Shown here: positions 1 to 11,493 of the stretch, piece after piece
How positions within the stretch are numbered: the stretch's first letter is position 1
How the letters are laid out: each line of letters opens with the position of its first letter
NCBI GenBank assembly: GCA_024636555.1
Contig: JAGXGW010000040.1
Span: 1-64,000 of the forward strand
Origin: Paracoccaceae bacterium
Lineage (GTDB): Bacteria; Pseudomonadota; Alphaproteobacteria; Rhodobacterales; Rhodobacteraceae
DNA length: 64,000 bases
Direction: 5' to 3'
Made by a program: the position numbers and the translations under genes
Notes under the pieces: model-generated
Database searches by the model: none
What the model was told of the DNA's origin: nothing
The model's input: the letters and a program-made list of their open reading frames with translations, nothing else

Positions 1-1710
1 ATCTCGCAGAAAGTCCTGAAATGCCGCATCGCGCGGTGACGGGTCCGCCAGATCGAGCCAGTTCATCCCGTCATCCTGGCAATAGCTGTTGTTGTTGCCG
101 CCCTGCGAGCGGCCGATCTCGTCACCCATCAGGATCATCGGTGTACCCTGCGAGAACAACAGCGTCGCCATGATCGCGCGGCGCATCTTGTCACGCAGGT
201 CCAGAATGGCGGGATCGTCGGTCTCGCCCTCGACACCGCAATTCCAGCTCAGGTTATGAGAGTGGCCGTCGCGGTTGCCTTCCTGATTTGCCTCATTGTG
301 TTTGTCGTTGTAGCTGACCGTGTCCATCAGCGTGAAACCGTCATGCGCGGTTACGAAGTTCACGCTGGCCCAAGGCCTGCGCCCGCGCCTGTCAAACTGC
401 TCGGCAGAGCCTGTCAGGCTGGCGGCAAAGGCAGGCAACATGGACTGGTCACCCTTCCAGAACGCGCGCACAGTGTCGCGATACTGGTCGTTCCATTCCG
501 CCCAGCCGGGCGGGAAGTTGCCAAGCTGGTAGCCGTTCTCGCCGGTGTCCCAAGGCTCCGCGATCAGCTTGACCTGCGACAGCACAGGGTCCTGCCGCAC
601 AGCATCCAGAAACGTGGCTGCAGGGTCAAAATTCTCCCTGTTGCGCCCGAGTGTCGAGGCGAGATCAAAACGGAAACCGTCAACATGGCAGGCCTCGACC
701 CAGTAGCGCAGGCTGTCCATGACCATCTGCAACACGCGCGGATGCGTCAGGTTCAGCGAGTTGCCACAGCCGGTTGTATCGAAGTAATAGCGCGGATCGT
801 CGGCCAGAATATAGTAGCTGGCGTTGTCGATCCCGCGAAAGGACATGGTCGGGCCAAGCTGGTTGCCCTCGGCGGTGTGGTTATAGACCACATCAAGGAT
901 CACCTCGATGCCTGCCTCGTGCAGGCGGCGCACCATCAGCTTGAACTCATGCAGGTTCGAACCGGAGGAGATATACCGCATCGCGGGGGCGAAAAAGCCG
1001 ATCGTGTTATAGCCCCAATAGTTGGTCAGCCCTTTCTCGATGAGGTAGCGATCATCAAAAAACGCCTGTGTCGGCAGGAGTTCGACGGCAGTCACCCCGA
1101 GCTTTACCAGATGGTCGATCACATCAGGGTCTGCCAGCCCGCCAAAGCTGCCGCGCAAATTGTCCGGCAATCCCGGATGCAGCGCGGTCATCCCTTTGAC
1201 ATGCGCCTCGTAGATGATGGTTTCGGCCCAAGGCGTATTTGGCCGAAGATCGGAACCCCATGTGACCGCAGGATCAACCACGATGCATTTCGGCATTACA
1301 TTGGCGCTGTCCCGCCGGTCAAAGGACATATCCGCGCGCGAATGGCCGATCTTGTAGCCGAAGACCGAGTCGTGCCAACGGATATTGCCGTGCAGCTCCA
1401 GCGCATAAGGATCAAGCAACAGCTTGTTGGGATTGAAGCGATGCCCGTTGGCCGGATCATATGGTCCGTGAACCCGGTAGGCGTAAAGCTGGCCGGGGCG
1501 CACTTGTGGCAGATAGCCATGCCAGATTTCGTCAGTATATTCCGGCAAGGGGATACGGGCGATTTCCCGTTTGCCACGCCGGTCGAACAGGCAAAGTTCC
1601 ACCTTTGTCGCATTGGCCGAGAAGATCGCAAAATTCGTCCCCGATCCGTCCCAGGTGGCCCCCAGAATCGTCGGTGTGCCTTCACTGACAATGTACTCCT
1701 GCGTGCTCAT
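1..1710 (-). CDS. glgX: Glycogen debranching enzyme GlgX (3' end outside window)
   Basis: Hydrolyses alpha-1,6 branches of glycogen-like glucan in the cytoplasm. This reading frame is absent from the ORF track because its stop lies beyond the window edge; I read 570 codons, against about 700 for the family. From the ATG at 1710 the protein opens with a CBM48-type N-terminal domain ([19 protein letters not shown]). The GH13 catalytic segments follow: [11 protein letters not shown] (nucleophile Asp), LIAEPWD (acid/base Glu) and TAHDGF (third Asp). The start overlaps the glgB stop as ATGA, so the two genes are translationally coupled. It is the last visible gene of the glgE-treS-glgB-glgX operon. 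Confidence 0.95.
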   Translation of the reverse strand, partial: MSTQEYIVSEGTPTILGATWDGSGTNFAIFSANATKVELCLFDRRGKREIARIPLPEYTDEIWHGYLPQVRPGQLYAYRVHGPYDPANGHRFNPNKLLLDPYALELHGNIRWHDSVFGYKIGHSRADMSFDRRDSANVMPKCIVVDPAVTWGSDLRPNTPWAETIIYEAHVKGMTALHPGLPDNLRGSFGGLADPDVIDHLVKLGVTAVELLPTQAFFDDRYLIEKGLTNYWGYNTIGFFAPAMRYISSGSNLHEFKLMVRRLHEAGIEVILDVVYNHTAEGNQLGPTMSFRGIDNASYYILADDPRYYFDTTGCGNSLNLTHPRVLQMVMDSLRYWVEACHVDGFRFDLASTLGRNRENFDPAATFLDAVRQDPVLSQVKLIAEPWDTGENGYQLGNFPPGWAEWNDQYRDTVRAFWKGDQSMLPAFAASLTGSAEQFDRRGRRPWASVNFVTAHDGFTLMDTVSYNDKHNEANQEGNRDGHSHNLSWNCGVEGETDDPAILDLRDKMRRAIMATLLFSQGTPMILMGDEIGRSQGGNNNSYCQDDGMNWLDLADPSPRDAAFQDFLRD

Positions 1711-3896
1711 GCGGGTATCATCACGATCGTGGCCAAGGGTGGGAGCGTCAGCCGCAGGGAATGATCCCGGCCGTGCATGGGGGTTGCTTCGGCTTCGAGG
1801 GATGCAGGATTTCCGGCATCCGAGCCGCCATAACGGGCAGCATCGGTGTTCAGGGCCTCACGCCAACTGCCGGGCAGGGGCACGCCGATACGGTAGTCTT
1901 CATGCACGACAGGGGCGAGGTTGCAGATCACCACAACGGGCGGCGCGCCATCGTCGGATTTCCGCATGTAGACCAGAACGCTTTGCGCGGCATTGCTCGC
2001 GTCGATCCACTCGAACCCCGCAGGCTCGCAATCCAGCCGGTGCAGCGCGGAATGTTCGCGGTAAAGACGGTTGAGATCGCCGACAAGCGTCTGCACACCC
2101 TGATGCATGGAATCGTCAAGCAGGTGCCAGTCCAGCGACTGGTCGTGGTTCCATTCCTTTTCCTGCGCGAATTCACAGCCCATGAACAACAGTTTCTTGC
2201 CCGGATGGGTCCACATGAAACCGAAATAGGCGCGCAGGTTTGCGAACTTCTGCCAGCGATCCCCGGCCATCTGGCGGATCAGTGATCCCTTGCCATGCAC
2301 CACCTCGTCATGGCTGAGGGGGAGCACGAAATCCTCGGAAAAGGCATAGTCCAGCCCGAATGTCAGATCGTGCTGATGATGACGCCGATGGATGGGATCA
2401 CGCCGGAAATAGGTCAGCGTGTCATGCATCCAGCCCATGTTCCATTTGAACGCAAAGCCCAAGCCCCCGTCATCGACCGGACGGCTGACCTTTGGAAAGG
2501 CGGTGGATTCCTCGGCAATCGTGATCGCGCCGGGATAATCCGCCGACACGCGCTCGTTCACGTCCTGCAAAAAGGAGATCGCTTCGAGGTTCTGGTTGCC
2601 GCCATGGCGGTTCGGCACCCATTCGCCGGGCTGGCGCGAATAATCCAGATAGAGCATGGAGGCCACGGCATCGACACGCAGCGCATCGACATGGAAACGC
2701 TCCAACCAGTACAGCGCGCTGGCTTGCAAGAAGTTCGCAACCTCGCGGCGGCCGAAGTTGTAGATCAGTGTGTTCCAGTCCTGATGAAATCCCTGCCGCG
2801 GGTCTTCATGTTCGTAAAGCGCGGTGCCGTCAAAGCGGGCAAGGCCATGCGCGTCTGACGGGAAATGCGCAGGCACCCAATCCAGAATGACCCCGATTCC
2901 CGCCTGATGCAGGCGGTCCACCAGCCGCGCGAAGGCTTCGGGTGATCCGAAGCGGCTTGTCGGCGCAAAAAGTCCGATGGGCTGATAACCCCAAGAGCCG
3001 GTAAAGGGATGTTCCGTCACCGGCAAAAACTCGACATGCGTAAAGGCCATCTGCTCCAGATAGGGCAACAGAAGATCACCGATCGTGTCGTAATCAAGCA
3101 TGTCACCTTCGCCGCTGCGCCGCCACGATCCAAGATGCACCTCGTAGACGGAGATCGGGGCGTGCCGGTCCTGCAATGTCGCACGCGAGGACATCCACGG
3201 CTGATCGTTCCAGTCATGCTCAGGCAAGCCATGGATCACCGAGGCGGTCTCGGGTGTCTGCTCATGGGCAAAACCGACCGGATCGGCCTTGAGCGGCAAA
3301 CGCTCGCCGTAAGCGCTGACGATCTCGTATTTATAGATCTCGCCAGCGGCCAGCCCGGGAATGAACAGCTCCCACATGCCCGGCCCGTGACGTTTTCGCA
3401 TCGGGTGCCGTCGACCGTCCCACGCGTTGAAATGGCCCACGACACTGACGCGGCGCGCATTCGGTGCCCACAGAGCAAAGGCCACGCCGCTCACGCCCTC
3501 ATGCGTCACCGGATGCGCCCCGAGTTTGTCATAGAGCCGTCGGTGGCTGCCCTCGGCGAGCAAATGTTCGTCCATTTCTCCCAGCACGGGAGAGAAACGA
3601 TAGGGGTCTTCGATCTCCCACTTGTGATCGCCTGCCTGCATCTCCAGCCGGTAGGCGTCTTTCGGGGCCGGCCCGCAAAAGAAGCCTTCCCCGTGCAAAC
3701 GGGTCAGCGGCTTGCGGCTTCGTTTTGTGACAACCGACACTTCAGCGGCATTCGGCGCAAAAACGCGCAACTGGCCGTCATGGGGGCCAAGCACCGCGAA
3801 CGGGTCGTGATGATGGCCGCGCAGGATTGCCTCGATATCGGCGGCCTGAAGGCCTTCGGGCAACTGATCGGTAAAGAATCCTGTATTGCTCATCAC
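1707..3896 (-). CDS. glgB: 1,4-alpha-glucan branching enzyme GlgB
   Basis: Introduces alpha-1,6 branches into linear alpha-glucan. The 729-residue length is typical for a full GlgB with N-terminal beta domain, CBM48, GH13 barrel and C-terminal beta domain. Catalytic motifs are visible: [16 protein letters not shown] (nucleophile Asp), AEESTAFP (Glu) and [13 protein letters not shown] (Asp). The N-terminal [13 protein letters not shown] is a family signature. It overlaps treS upstream and glgX downstream by 4 nt each. In this operon it branches the glucan made by GlgE. Start at ATG 3896 or the adjacent ATG 3893. Confidence 0.97.
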   Translation of the reverse strand: MMSNTGFFTDQLPEGLQAADIEAILRGHHHDPFAVLGPHDGQLRVFAPNAAEVSVVTKRSRKPLTRLHGEGFFCGPAPKDAYRLEMQAGDHKWEIEDPYRFSPVLGEMDEHLLAEGSHRRLYDKLGAHPVTHEGVSGVAFALWAPNARRVSVVGHFNAWDGRRHPMRKRHGPGMWELFIPGLAAGEIYKYEIVSAYGERLPLKADPVGFAHEQTPETASVIHGLPEHDWNDQPWMSSRATLQDRHAPISVYEVHLGSWRRSGEGDMLDYDTIGDLLLPYLEQMAFTHVEFLPVTEHPFTGSWGYQPIGLFAPTSRFGSPEAFARLVDRLHQAGIGVILDWVPAHFPSDAHGLARFDGTALYEHEDPRQGFHQDWNTLIYNFGRREVANFLQASALYWLERFHVDALRVDAVASMLYLDYSRQPGEWVPNRHGGNQNLEAISFLQDVNERVSADYPGAITIAEESTAFPKVSRPVDDGGLGFAFKWNMGWMHDTLTYFRRDPIHRRHHQHDLTFGLDYAFSEDFVLPLSHDEVVHGKGSLIRQMAGDRWQKFANLRAYFGFMWTHPGKKLLFMGCEFAQEKEWNHDQSLDWHLLDDSMHQGVQTLVGDLNRLYREHSALHRLDCEPAGFEWIDASNAAQSVLVYMRKSDDGAPPVVVICNLAPVVHEDYRIGVPLPGSWREALNTDAARYGGSDAGNPASLEAEATPMHGRDHSLRLTLPPLATIVMIPA

Positions 3897-6800
3897 GATT
3901 CACCTTCCAACAGGTCAAGAATCCCCCTCAGAGGTATCCCGATCCAAGCCGGGCGATTGCCAAGCTCGTAATCGGCCTCGTAAACGGCCTTTTGCAGCAG
4001 AAAGAGGTCCAGAAGCTGGCTGGAAACCTCTGCGTCATCCGGCAGGTTCGGCGCGCCCTTGGCGTGCTGCCAGTAATGCGTCTGGAAATCCTTCCTGACC
4101 GTGCTGCGCCATTCCTCAAGCCGGTCCAGCGCGCGCGTATTGATGACGCCCGGCGCGGTGTGATTCCGCGTCGCCAATGACAAGGCCGCATAATCGAAGG
4201 AGCGCAACATCCCGGCCACATCCCGCAGGGGCGATAATTTCGCGCGCCGCTCGTCAAGGCTGCGGGTCGGCTCGCCCTCGAAGTCGATGATCGCCACATC
4301 GTTCTGCGCCAGCAGAACCTGACCCAGATGATAGTCGCCATGAATGCGCGACAGATGTCCGGAGGGTGCAAGTTCACCCGCAGCCTGAAGGCGCGAGACA
4401 AGCGCGCCGCGCTTTTCCAGTACGGACCGTGCGAGGGATGCCGCCTCTTCCGGCAGTTCCGCCTTTTCCAGCCGGGTCATCAAAGCTTCCGCTTCAGCGG
4501 CGGCATCCTGCGCCCATTGCCGCAGATGGTCCTGCGTGAGCGGCTCTGTCGCGAACGCGGGGACGTCAGTTTCGGCGGCCAATGCATGGTGCAGTTCCGC
4601 CGTGCGCTGGCCCAGCAGCGCACCAATCGCAAGCGGGAAGCCGAATGCCTGCGGCTCCGTCGTCGCCTCGCCCGTTGACGTCCAGGTTTCATGTTCGTTC
4701 AGATCCAGTGCCAGAGCGTCGATGATACCGGACCATGCGTCGCCGCGATTGGGCACAAAGGCAAACGCGGCCGCCAGTATCGTTTGCCCCTCGCCCTGAT
4801 GCGAAAGATGGCCAAGATACTGTGGCGTATGCTCGAAACCAGCGACCTGCGTCAGAAATTGCGGTACCTCGACATCAGGCTGCTCGCCAGCCCGCAGACG
4901 GCGGTAAAGCTTGAGGATGACCTTGTCCGAGAATGCGATCGAAAGGTTGGACTGGTCCACGCCAAGCTGACGGGGCGCGCCGAGATCCTCGATCCCGCGC
5001 AGGGCAGCAGTGCCGCTAAAGACCAGATCGCCTTTTGTCGTGTCACTCCGCATCCCGTCCAGCAGAAGCTGTGGCAAGTGTTCGTCGAAGGCTCCGTCGA
5101 TCAGCGCGCCGACGCGCGCCGTATGCCGGATTTTGGCCATCGTCCACGACAGTTTCGGCGCGCCGGGCCGCAGGTTCTCGTCACCCCACTGCGCCGAGAT
5201 CGGCAGGAAGTATGATTGGCGATCACCCTCGCCCGGTGTGACCTCGACCGAAACCAGCGCATGCTGGCCGTTGCCAAGATCCCCCAGCGCGGCCAATGTC
5301 ACATGGTGGAGTTCCGCATCCTTGGCCGCGAACCATCGTTGGCGCGGCAGCCATTGCGGCAAGACTTCGTTCTTGAAATCCGTACCCTCGCGCCCCGCCA
5401 ACGCGGTATCCACGCGCCCGTCACGGCTTGTGAGTGTGATGAATTCCGGCAGGATGTCCGGCATCTGATCATGCCATGAAGGCATTTCCTCCTCCCCAGA
5501 CAGAATGAACCAGAAAAAGCCGTAGGCTGGCAACGTGAGCATGTACGGCAGATCGCCAACAGGCGGAAAAGCCGACCGGCCCGTCAGCTCGACAGGCACG
5601 AGCCCGCGATGCGAAGACAGGTCCAACTCGACGGCTTGCGCACTGTCCGAAAGGTTTGCAACGCACAGATAGGCCTGCCCCTCGTGGGCCCGCAGATAGG
5701 CAAGGATCTTGCGGTTGCGCGGATAAAGCAGTGTCATCTCCCCGCGCCCGAACGCAGGGTGCTGCTTTCGCACCGTGATCATGCGCCGCATCCAGTTGAG
5801 CAAGGACGACGGGTCTTCGGCCTGCGCCTCGACATTGATGACCTGATGGCCGTAAACGGCATCCGTGATCGTGGGCAGATAAAGTTGCTGCGGCTTGGCG
5901 CTGGAAAAACCGGCATTACGGTCACCCGTCCATTGCATCGGGGTGCGGACGCCGTCGCGGTCGCCGAGATAGTAATTGTCACCCATACCGATTTCATCAC
6001 CGTAATAGATGATCGGCGTGCCCGGCATCGACAGCAGCAGCGAGTTGAGCAACTGGATTTTGCGCCGGTCGTTCTGCATCAAGGGCGCAAGCCTGCGCCG
6101 GATGCCCAGATTGATCCGCGCCCGCGTATCGGCCGCATAGGTCTGCCACAGATAATCACGTTCTTCCGAGGTCACCATTTCCAGCGTCAGCTCGTCATGG
6201 TTCCTCAGAAATATGCCCCACTGGCAATTCTCCGGAATCTCCGGGGTCTGTCGGATAATGTCGGTGATCGGATGCCGGTCAGCCTGCGCCAGCGCCATGT
6301 ACATGCGCGGCATCAGCGGGAAATGGAAACCCATATGGCATTCGTCACCATCACCGAAATACGGTCGCGTATCTTCGGGCCACTGGTTCGCCTCGGCCAG
6401 CAGCATCCGGTCCGGAAAATGCTCGTCCAGATCGGCGCGGATCGCCTTGAGCACCTCATGCGTTTCGGGCAGGTTCTCGTTATTGGTCCCGTCCCGCTCG
6501 ATCAGATAGGGAATGGCGTCCAGACGCAGACCGTCCACGCCCATGCCCAGCCACATCCGCATGACCTTGAGCACTTCTTCCAGCACGCGCGGATTGTCAA
6601 AGTTCAGATCGGGCTGGTGCGAATAGAAACGGTGCCAATAGTAAGCTCCTGCGACAGGGTCCCATGCCCAGTTGGATTTCTCGGTATCCAGAAAGATGAT
6701 CCGCGTTTCCGGCCATTTGTCGTCATTATCAGACCAGACATACCAGTCCCGCGCCGCCGATCCGGGCTTGGCCTGGCGCGCTTTCTGGAACCACGGATGC

Positions 6801-7180
6801 TGGTCGGAGGTATGGTTGATCACCAGTTCGGTGATCACCCTGATACCGCGCTTGTGGGCCTCGGCCACGAAAGCCTTGAAGTCTTTCATCGAGCCATAGG
6901 ACGGATTGATCGAACGGTAATCGGCGATATCGTAGCCATCATCGCGCAGGGGCGACGGGTAGAAGGGCAGCAACCAGATCGCGTTGACGCCCAGTTCCTG
7001 CACGTAATCGAGCCGCTGCATCAATCCGGCGAAATCACCGATGCCATCGCCGTTCGAATCCATGAACGCTTTGATATGCAACTGGTAGATAATCGCATCC
7101 TTGTACCAGTCGGCCTGTTCACGGTTGATCCCACGCATGGCAAATTGGGCGTTGTCGCCCTTGAGGTTGGAAATATTCAT
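3893..7180 (-). CDS. treS: Trehalose synthase/maltokinase fusion (TreS-Mak)
   Basis: A bifunctional 1095-residue protein. Residues about 1-550 are a GH13 trehalose synthase that interconverts trehalose and maltose, with [19 protein letters not shown] and [10 protein letters not shown] around the catalytic Asp/Glu/Asp. After a linker (about 560-590) the rest is a maltokinase domain of the Pep2/Mak type, with the kinase-fold catalytic loop [12 protein letters not shown] and the metal-binding IIDFEGEP. The fusion converts trehalose to maltose and then to maltose-1-phosphate, the substrate of GlgE encoded just upstream. It overlaps glgE and glgB by 4 nt. The fusion itself is common in bacteria. 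Confidence 0.97.
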   Translation of the reverse strand: MNISNLKGDNAQFAMRGINREQADWYKDAIIYQLHIKAFMDSNGDGIGDFAGLMQRLDYVQELGVNAIWLLPFYPSPLRDDGYDIADYRSINPSYGSMKDFKAFVAEAHKRGIRVITELVINHTSDQHPWFQKARQAKPGSAARDWYVWSDNDDKWPETRIIFLDTEKSNWAWDPVAGAYYWHRFYSHQPDLNFDNPRVLEEVLKVMRMWLGMGVDGLRLDAIPYLIERDGTNNENLPETHEVLKAIRADLDEHFPDRMLLAEANQWPEDTRPYFGDGDECHMGFHFPLMPRMYMALAQADRHPITDIIRQTPEIPENCQWGIFLRNHDELTLEMVTSEERDYLWQTYAADTRARINLGIRRRLAPLMQNDRRKIQLLNSLLLSMPGTPIIYYGDEIGMGDNYYLGDRDGVRTPMQWTGDRNAGFSSAKPQQLYLPTITDAVYGHQVINVEAQAEDPSSLLNWMRRMITVRKQHPAFGRGEMTLLYPRNRKILAYLRAHEGQAYLCVANLSDSAQAVELDLSSHRGLVPVELTGRSAFPPVGDLPYMLTLPAYGFFWFILSGEEEMPSWHDQMPDILPEFITLTSRDGRVDTALAGREGTDFKNEVLPQWLPRQRWFAAKDAELHHVTLAALGDLGNGQHALVSVEVTPGEGDRQSYFLPISAQWGDENLRPGAPKLSWTMAKIRHTARVGALIDGAFDEHLPQLLLDGMRSDTTKGDLVFSGTAALRGIEDLGAPRQLGVDQSNLSIAFSDKVILKLYRRLRAGEQPDVEVPQFLTQVAGFEHTPQYLGHLSHQGEGQTILAAAFAFVPNRGDAWSGIIDALALDLNEHETWTSTGEATTEPQAFGFPLAIGALLGQRTAELHHALAAETDVPAFATEPLTQDHLRQWAQDAAAEAEALMTRLEKAELPEEAASLARSVLEKRGALVSRLQAAGELAPSGHLSRIHGDYHLGQVLLAQNDVAIIDFEGEPTRSLDERRAKLSPLRDVAGMLRSFDYAALSLATRNHTAPGVINTRALDRLEEWRSTVRKDFQTHYWQHAKGAPNLPDDAEVSSQLLDLFLLQKAVYEADYELGNRPAWIGIPLRGILDLLEGES

Positions 7181-9288
7181 GGACGCTGCACTCCCGGTGC
7201 CAAGAGTTGCCAGATCGCATAAGGGCGGGTCTGGGGATCAAGCTCCAGCCATTGCACCTTGCCGTGCCAGGTGAACCGGTTTTCGTTGATCAGATCGCGC
7301 ACCTCGACCGAGGCATCATCGGGAAGGCCGAACTCCCATAGCGGCACCTCGAAGGTAAAATTTTGCGGATTACGCGGATCAAGGTTCACGTGGATCAGAA
7401 CGAAATCGTCGCCCGCCCGCTTTCCATAGGAGAGCACCTGAGCGTTATCCGCGTGGTAAAAGCGCAGGTCCGTGAATTGCTGCAACGCGGGATGGGCGCG
7501 CCGGAGCCGGTTCATCAGGCGGATGTCATCCTTGATATGTCCCGGCTGGTCCATATCCCAGACGCGCATCTGGTATTTCTCGGAATCAAGGTATTCCTCC
7601 TTGCCCGGAACCGGTGCGGCCTCGCAAATCTCGTAACCGTTATAAATGCCGTAGTTGCCGCCAAGCGTGGCTGCCAGCACGAGACGGGTGCGGAAACCCG
7701 GCCTGCCACTGGTTTGCAGAAACCGCGGATTGATATCCGGCGTGTTGACGAAGAAATTGGGCCGCATCACATGGCGGCTGTCCGTCGTGGTCAACTCCGT
7801 CAGATAGTCGGTGATTTCCTGCTTTTCGTTGCGCCACGTGAAATAGGAATAGGATTGCGAAAACCCGACCTTTGCCAGCCGCTTCATCACCTTGGGCCGC
7901 GTGAACGCCTCTGCCAGAAAGATCACGCCCGGATCGCGCTGGCGCACCTCGGCGATCATCCATTCCCAGAACGGGAACGGCTTGGTGTGAGGGTTATCCA
8001 CGCGGAAAATCCGCACACCGTGATCAATCCAGAACAGCACGATATCCCGCAGGGCATACCAGAGATCCGGCAGCGCATCGCGGTAGAAATGGACATTCAC
8101 GATGTCCTCGTATTTCTTCGGCGGGTTCTCGGCGAACTTGATGCTACCATCGGGGCGCCAGTCGAACCATTCGGGGTGCTGCGTGATCCACGGATGATCC
8201 GGCGCGCACTGGATTGCAAAGTCGAGGGCGATCTCCAAGCCCTGCTCACGGGCAGCCTCTACCAGACGGTGAAAATCCTCGAATGTGCCCAGTTCGGGAT
8301 GTATCGCATCATGCCCGCCCTCGTCCGATCCGATGGCATAGGGGCTGCCGGGGTCGTCCGGTCCGGCGGTCAGACTGTTGTTCTTTCCCTTGCGGTTGAC
8401 CCGGCCAATCGGATGGATCGGCGGAAAATACAGCACGTCGAACCCCAGTTCTTTTACATAAGGCAAGCGCGCGATCACATCATCGAATGTGCCATGCCGG
8501 TCAGGGTCCCCCGATTGCGAGCGCGGCATCAGCTCGTACCATGCACTGCAAGCGGCGGCTTTGCGGTCCACCTGAAGCGGCAAAACGGGCGAGACGGTCA
8601 GGTTCGTCTGCGGCGCAGCGCGCTGCATCAGGGTTGCCACCTCGCTGGAGGCAAGATGCGCCATCCATGCGGCTTGGTCAGCGGTTTTCGACAGGGCGCG
8701 CTCTTGCTTCAATATGGATCTGAATGCGGCCCTGTCCTCGCGCGTCGCGCGGGAATCCTTTCCGTTGGCCGCTTCGACGAGCCGCCGCCCCTCTTCCAGC
8801 TCCAGCGCGATATCCTGACCGGCAGCATGCTTGGCTGCAATCTCCTTGCGCCATGTCGCATAAAGATCGCGCCACGCGAGAAACGCGAATTCATGATCAC
8901 CCGGCTCTGTGAATTCCGCCGTCACCTGCCAGCGGTCGTTGCCCAGAAACGCCATCGGCTGTTCGGAAAAATCCTCTTGCCCGCGTTTGCGGTGAACGAA
9001 AGAAGCGGCAATGACGTCATGCCCGTCCGAAAAGATATCGGCCTCGAATATCTCCGGCTGGCCAGAAACAACCTTTGCGGCAAACCGCCCGCCGTCGATC
9101 TCGTGGGATATACCCTCGATCACCAGTCGCGCGGCTGCCATGGTCAACAACCGCTCTTGCGATTCAAGCGCCTCGCTCTGCGGCGTGCCGGCCTGATCTG
9201 ACGCCGATGACGCCCGCAATTTTGTTTTTGGACGGCTGGTCTTTTTCTGACCCGCCACCTGTTCCGCTTTCGCCTTGGCCACGTGCAC
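7177..9288 (-). CDS. glgE: Alpha-1,4-glucan:maltose-1-phosphate maltosyltransferase GlgE
   Basis: Transfers maltosyl units from maltose-1-phosphate to growing alpha-glucan (GH13_3). Visible are the N-terminal GlgE domain, the nucleophile region GVRIFRVDNPHTKPFPFW, the acid/base FLAEAFTRP and the third carboxylate FFVNTPDINP. The ORF track starts at TTG 9366, which I reject. GTG 9288 has GAAGAG six bases upstream and lies about 25 nt downstream of a GGAAC-N16-GGTT promoter-like element at 9314-9338; GTG 9282 is an alternative. The 5' 40 residues are lysine- and alanine-rich and look unstructured. It heads the glgE-treS-glgB-glgX string, 81 bp after pqqE. Confidence 0.95.
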   Translation of the reverse strand: MHVAKAKAEQVAGQKKTSRPKTKLRASSASDQAGTPQSEALESQERLLTMAAARLVIEGISHEIDGGRFAAKVVSGQPEIFEADIFSDGHDVIAASFVHRKRGQEDFSEQPMAFLGNDRWQVTAEFTEPGDHEFAFLAWRDLYATWRKEIAAKHAAGQDIALELEEGRRLVEAANGKDSRATREDRAAFRSILKQERALSKTADQAAWMAHLASSEVATLMQRAAPQTNLTVSPVLPLQVDRKAAACSAWYELMPRSQSGDPDRHGTFDDVIARLPYVKELGFDVLYFPPIHPIGRVNRKGKNNSLTAGPDDPGSPYAIGSDEGGHDAIHPELGTFEDFHRLVEAAREQGLEIALDFAIQCAPDHPWITQHPEWFDWRPDGSIKFAENPPKKYEDIVNVHFYRDALPDLWYALRDIVLFWIDHGVRIFRVDNPHTKPFPFWEWMIAEVRQRDPGVIFLAEAFTRPKVMKRLAKVGFSQSYSYFTWRNEKQEITDYLTELTTTDSRHVMRPNFFVNTPDINPRFLQTSGRPGFRTRLVLAATLGGNYGIYNGYEICEAAPVPGKEEYLDSEKYQMRVWDMDQPGHIKDDIRLMNRLRRAHPALQQFTDLRFYHADNAQVLSYGKRAGDDFVLIHVNLDPRNPQNFTFEVPLWEFGLPDDASVEVRDLINENRFTWHGKVQWLELDPQTRPYAIWQLLAPGVQRP

Positions 9289-9313
9289 CCCCGTCTCTTC
9301 TGTCACAAGTGCA

Positions 9314-9338
9314 AACCGGAAGACGGCGTTTTTGTTCC
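9314..9338 (-). promoter_or_regulatory. EcfG-like promoter element upstream of glgE
   Basis: On the minus strand GGAAC (-35) and GGTT (-10) are separated by 16 nt. The predicted start of transcription lies near 9307, just before GTG 9288. It matches the architecture of the alphaproteobacterial general stress (EcfG) promoter, GGAAC-N16/17-CGTT, with one -10 mismatch. It would give the alpha-glucan genes their own stress promoter besides read-through from pqq. Confidence 0.6.
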
Positions 9339-9369
9339 AATCTTTATGAAAAGACCGGAAGGGCAAGGA

Positions 9370-10461
9370 TCAGCGGCGGTAGGTGAACTCCGGCAGCGCT
9401 TCAGCCTCGGGTATCTCGGCCAGCAGCGCATCGACAGCGGGCCGTTGCGGCGAATAGCGGCACACCGGATCGGTCGCACTGGCATCGCCGGTCAGGGCCA
9501 TCGCCTGACAGCGGCAGCCACCGTGATCGATATCGCGCCGCGCGCAACTCCGGCACGGCTCCTGCATCCAGTCATGCCCCCGAAAAGCCTGAAACGCGGG
9601 GCCATGCTGCCAGATCTCGGCCAGAGGCGCCTCTGTGACGCGTTGGAACTCCAGATGCGGGATGGTTGCGGCGGCATGGCAGGGCAAGACGGTTCCATCG
9701 GGCGTCACGTTCAGCCCGGTAGAGCCCCACCCCCCCATGCAGGCTTTCGGGAAATCGGCATAATAATCCGGCGGTACGAAATCTATGGCCAGACGTCCGC
9801 GATAGGTTTGCACGGCTTGGGCGACGGTTCGCTTCGCCATTTCAACCTGCTCGCGCGTCGGCAAGAGCGCGGCCCTGTTGGTCAGCGCCCAGCCATAGAA
9901 TTGCACACAGGCAATCTCGATCCTGCGCGCGCCGAGTTCGACGGCAAAGGATATCGTCTCGGCCAGATCATCCAGATTCTGGCGGTGCATGACTGCGTTG
10001 AGCGTCAACGGCAGACCCCGCGCCGTGATCGACTTCGCAACCTCCAGCTTGCGGTCAAACCCGCTCTTGTAGCCGCCGATCCTGTCAGCGATCCCCGACC
10101 GCACGCCCTGCAAGGACAGTTGGACATGGTCCAGCCCTGCGGCTTCCAGCGCATCGAGCCGGGCCTCCGTCAGACCTATGCCGGACGTGATGAGGTTGAC
10201 ATAAAGCCCGGCCTGCCGCGCTGCTTCCACCAGTTCCGGCAGATCGCGGCGCGCAACAGGCTCGCCACCCGATAGATGTAATTGCAGCACGCCGAGATCA
10301 GCGGCCTCGGCAAACACCCGCGCCCAGGTCGCGGTGTCCAACTCACCCTCGCGCGCCACCATTTCCAGCGGGTTGGAACAATAGGGGCACGACAGCGGGC
10401 AGCGATGCGTCAGCTCCGCCAGAAGCGCGATCGGCGCAGGTGGGAGCGGCAGATCACGCAT
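9370..10461 (-). CDS. pqqE: PQQ biosynthesis radical SAM protein PqqE
   Basis: A radical SAM enzyme that forms the Glu-Tyr carbon-carbon crosslink in PqqA, with PqqD as chaperone. The [4Fe-4S]-SAM motif CPLSCPYC lies at about residues 20-27. The C-terminal SPASM region has the auxiliary-cluster cysteines (CHAA, CRSCARRDIDHGGCRCQ, CRYSPQRP). Its 363 residues are normal for the family. It overlaps the pqqD end by 8 nt. The stop is followed by an 81-bp gap to glgE. Confidence 0.97.
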   Translation of the reverse strand: MRDLPLPPAPIALLAELTHRCPLSCPYCSNPLEMVAREGELDTATWARVFAEAADLGVLQLHLSGGEPVARRDLPELVEAARQAGLYVNLITSGIGLTEARLDALEAAGLDHVQLSLQGVRSGIADRIGGYKSGFDRKLEVAKSITARGLPLTLNAVMHRQNLDDLAETISFAVELGARRIEIACVQFYGWALTNRAALLPTREQVEMAKRTVAQAVQTYRGRLAIDFVPPDYYADFPKACMGGWGSTGLNVTPDGTVLPCHAAATIPHLEFQRVTEAPLAEIWQHGPAFQAFRGHDWMQEPCRSCARRDIDHGGCRCQAMALTGDASATDPVCRYSPQRPAVDALLAEIPEAEALPEFTYRR

Positions 10462-10753
10462 CGGCGTAATCCACCAGTCGCTGCACCTGCAAATCCTCTA
10501 TAAACCCGATCACATCGCCTGAAATCTCGGCCCGTGGCGCATCGTAGCGTTCCGCCAGCCTTTCGATCAGAACCGACATCTTCAGCCCCTGCCCTATCTC
10601 GGTCAGGATTGCCAAGCCGATCTCGTCCAGCATCAGGGCACGTTCAGGCCCCAACAATACCGGCATGTCGCGCACGCGATCATGATGCAGCCGCACCCCG
10701 CGCGGCAGCCTTACAAAAGGGTCGGATTTCGCTGTGAGCAGGGTGTCCGTCAT
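10454..10753 (-). CDS. pqqD: PqqA peptide chaperone PqqD
   Basis: A small (99 aa) peptide chaperone that binds PqqA and presents it to PqqE. The ORF-track start (10819) runs into pqqC. The ATG at 10753 forms an ATGA overlap with the pqqC stop and yields MTDTLLTAKSDPFVRLPRGV, the usual N-terminus. The conserved PERALMLDEIGLAILTEI and the C-terminal helix pattern of the RRE-type winged-helix fold are present. Confidence 0.95.
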   Translation of the reverse strand: MTDTLLTAKSDPFVRLPRGVRLHHDRVRDMPVLLGPERALMLDEIGLAILTEIGQGLKMSVLIERLAERYDAPRAEISGDVIGFIEDLQVQRLVDYADA

Positions 10754-11493
10754 CCAAGTTGCCCCTCTCCCGGTTGCCATGCGCCGGGCGGGGCTTGTCC
10801 CGTGACATAGCCATGCCACAACGCATCGAGCTGCGCCCAGAGCACATCGGTCTTGAAGGTGAGTGCGGCAATCGCCGCTTCCTGATCGGCACGGGTCAAG
10901 GCGTGGTCCAGCACCCAGTGCAGGGTGAAGTTCACATCCTTCGGTGCCTCGTTCAGCCGTTGGCTGAAATAGGCCAACGTCTCTGTCGTGGCGAAATCGT
11001 AATGTTCGAGCAGCCCTTCGATCCGCCGCGTGTGGATCGCCGGCGCGAACATCTCGGTCAGCGAGGAGGCCATTGCCGCAATCAGCGGCGCATCGCGCAC
11101 GAAGCGCACATAAGCATCGACGGCAAACCGCGTGGCGGGCATCACCCCTTGCCCCGAGGCAACGTAGTCGGGATCAAGGCCCACGGCTTCGGCCAGCTTC
11201 AGCCAACGTCTTATGCCGCCACCCTCGGCCGTTCCGCCATCGTGGTCCTCAATCCGGCTGCGCCAGATCCGCCTGAGTTGCGGATCGGTGCAGCGCGACA
11301 TGAAGGCCGCATCTTTCATCGGGATCGACGCCTGATAATACCAGCGATTGATGACCCAAGCCTGCACCTGATCCATCGTGCATTCACCTGTATGGAGCCG
11401 GTGATGGAACGGATGCTTGTCGTGATAGCGCTCCTCCCCGATCTGGCGCAAACGCGCCTCGAGGGTGTCCCGCGAAAAGGATTGGTCCGTCAC
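10750..11493 (-). CDS. pqqC: Pyrroloquinoline-quinone synthase PqqC
   Basis: Catalyses the last step of PQQ synthesis: ring closure and eight-electron oxidation of AHQQ without a cofactor. At 247 residues it is full length. It carries the family motifs RYHDKHPFHHRLHTGE and NRWYYQASIPMKDAAFMSR near the N-terminus and HYDFATTETLAYFSQRL in the C-terminal half, which contribute active-site His/Tyr/Arg residues. It overlaps pqqB and pqqD by 4 nt. Confidence 0.97.
   Translation of the reverse strand: MTDQSFSRDTLEARLRQIGEERYHDKHPFHHRLHTGECTMDQVQAWVINRWYYQASIPMKDAAFMSRCTDPQLRRIWRSRIEDHDGGTAEGGGIRRWLKLAEAVGLDPDYVASGQGVMPATRFAVDAYVRFVRDAPLIAAMASSLTEMFAPAIHTRRIEGLLEHYDFATTETLAYFSQRLNEAPKDVNFTLHWVLDHALTRADQEAAIAALTFKTDVLWAQLDALWHGYVTGQAPPGAWQPGEGQLG

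Noticed and set aside
256-1764. 502-aa plus-strand ORF and similar long plus-strand ORFs opposite glg, bch and aru genes (e.g. 5609-7222, 55072-57696, 58760-60373)
   Set aside because: They lie antisense to well recognised genes, have no family motifs and are typical high-GC shadow frames.
7177-9366. GlgE start at TTG 9366
   Set aside because: It overlaps the promoter element and lacks a ribosome site; GTG 9288 has one and agrees with the family start.
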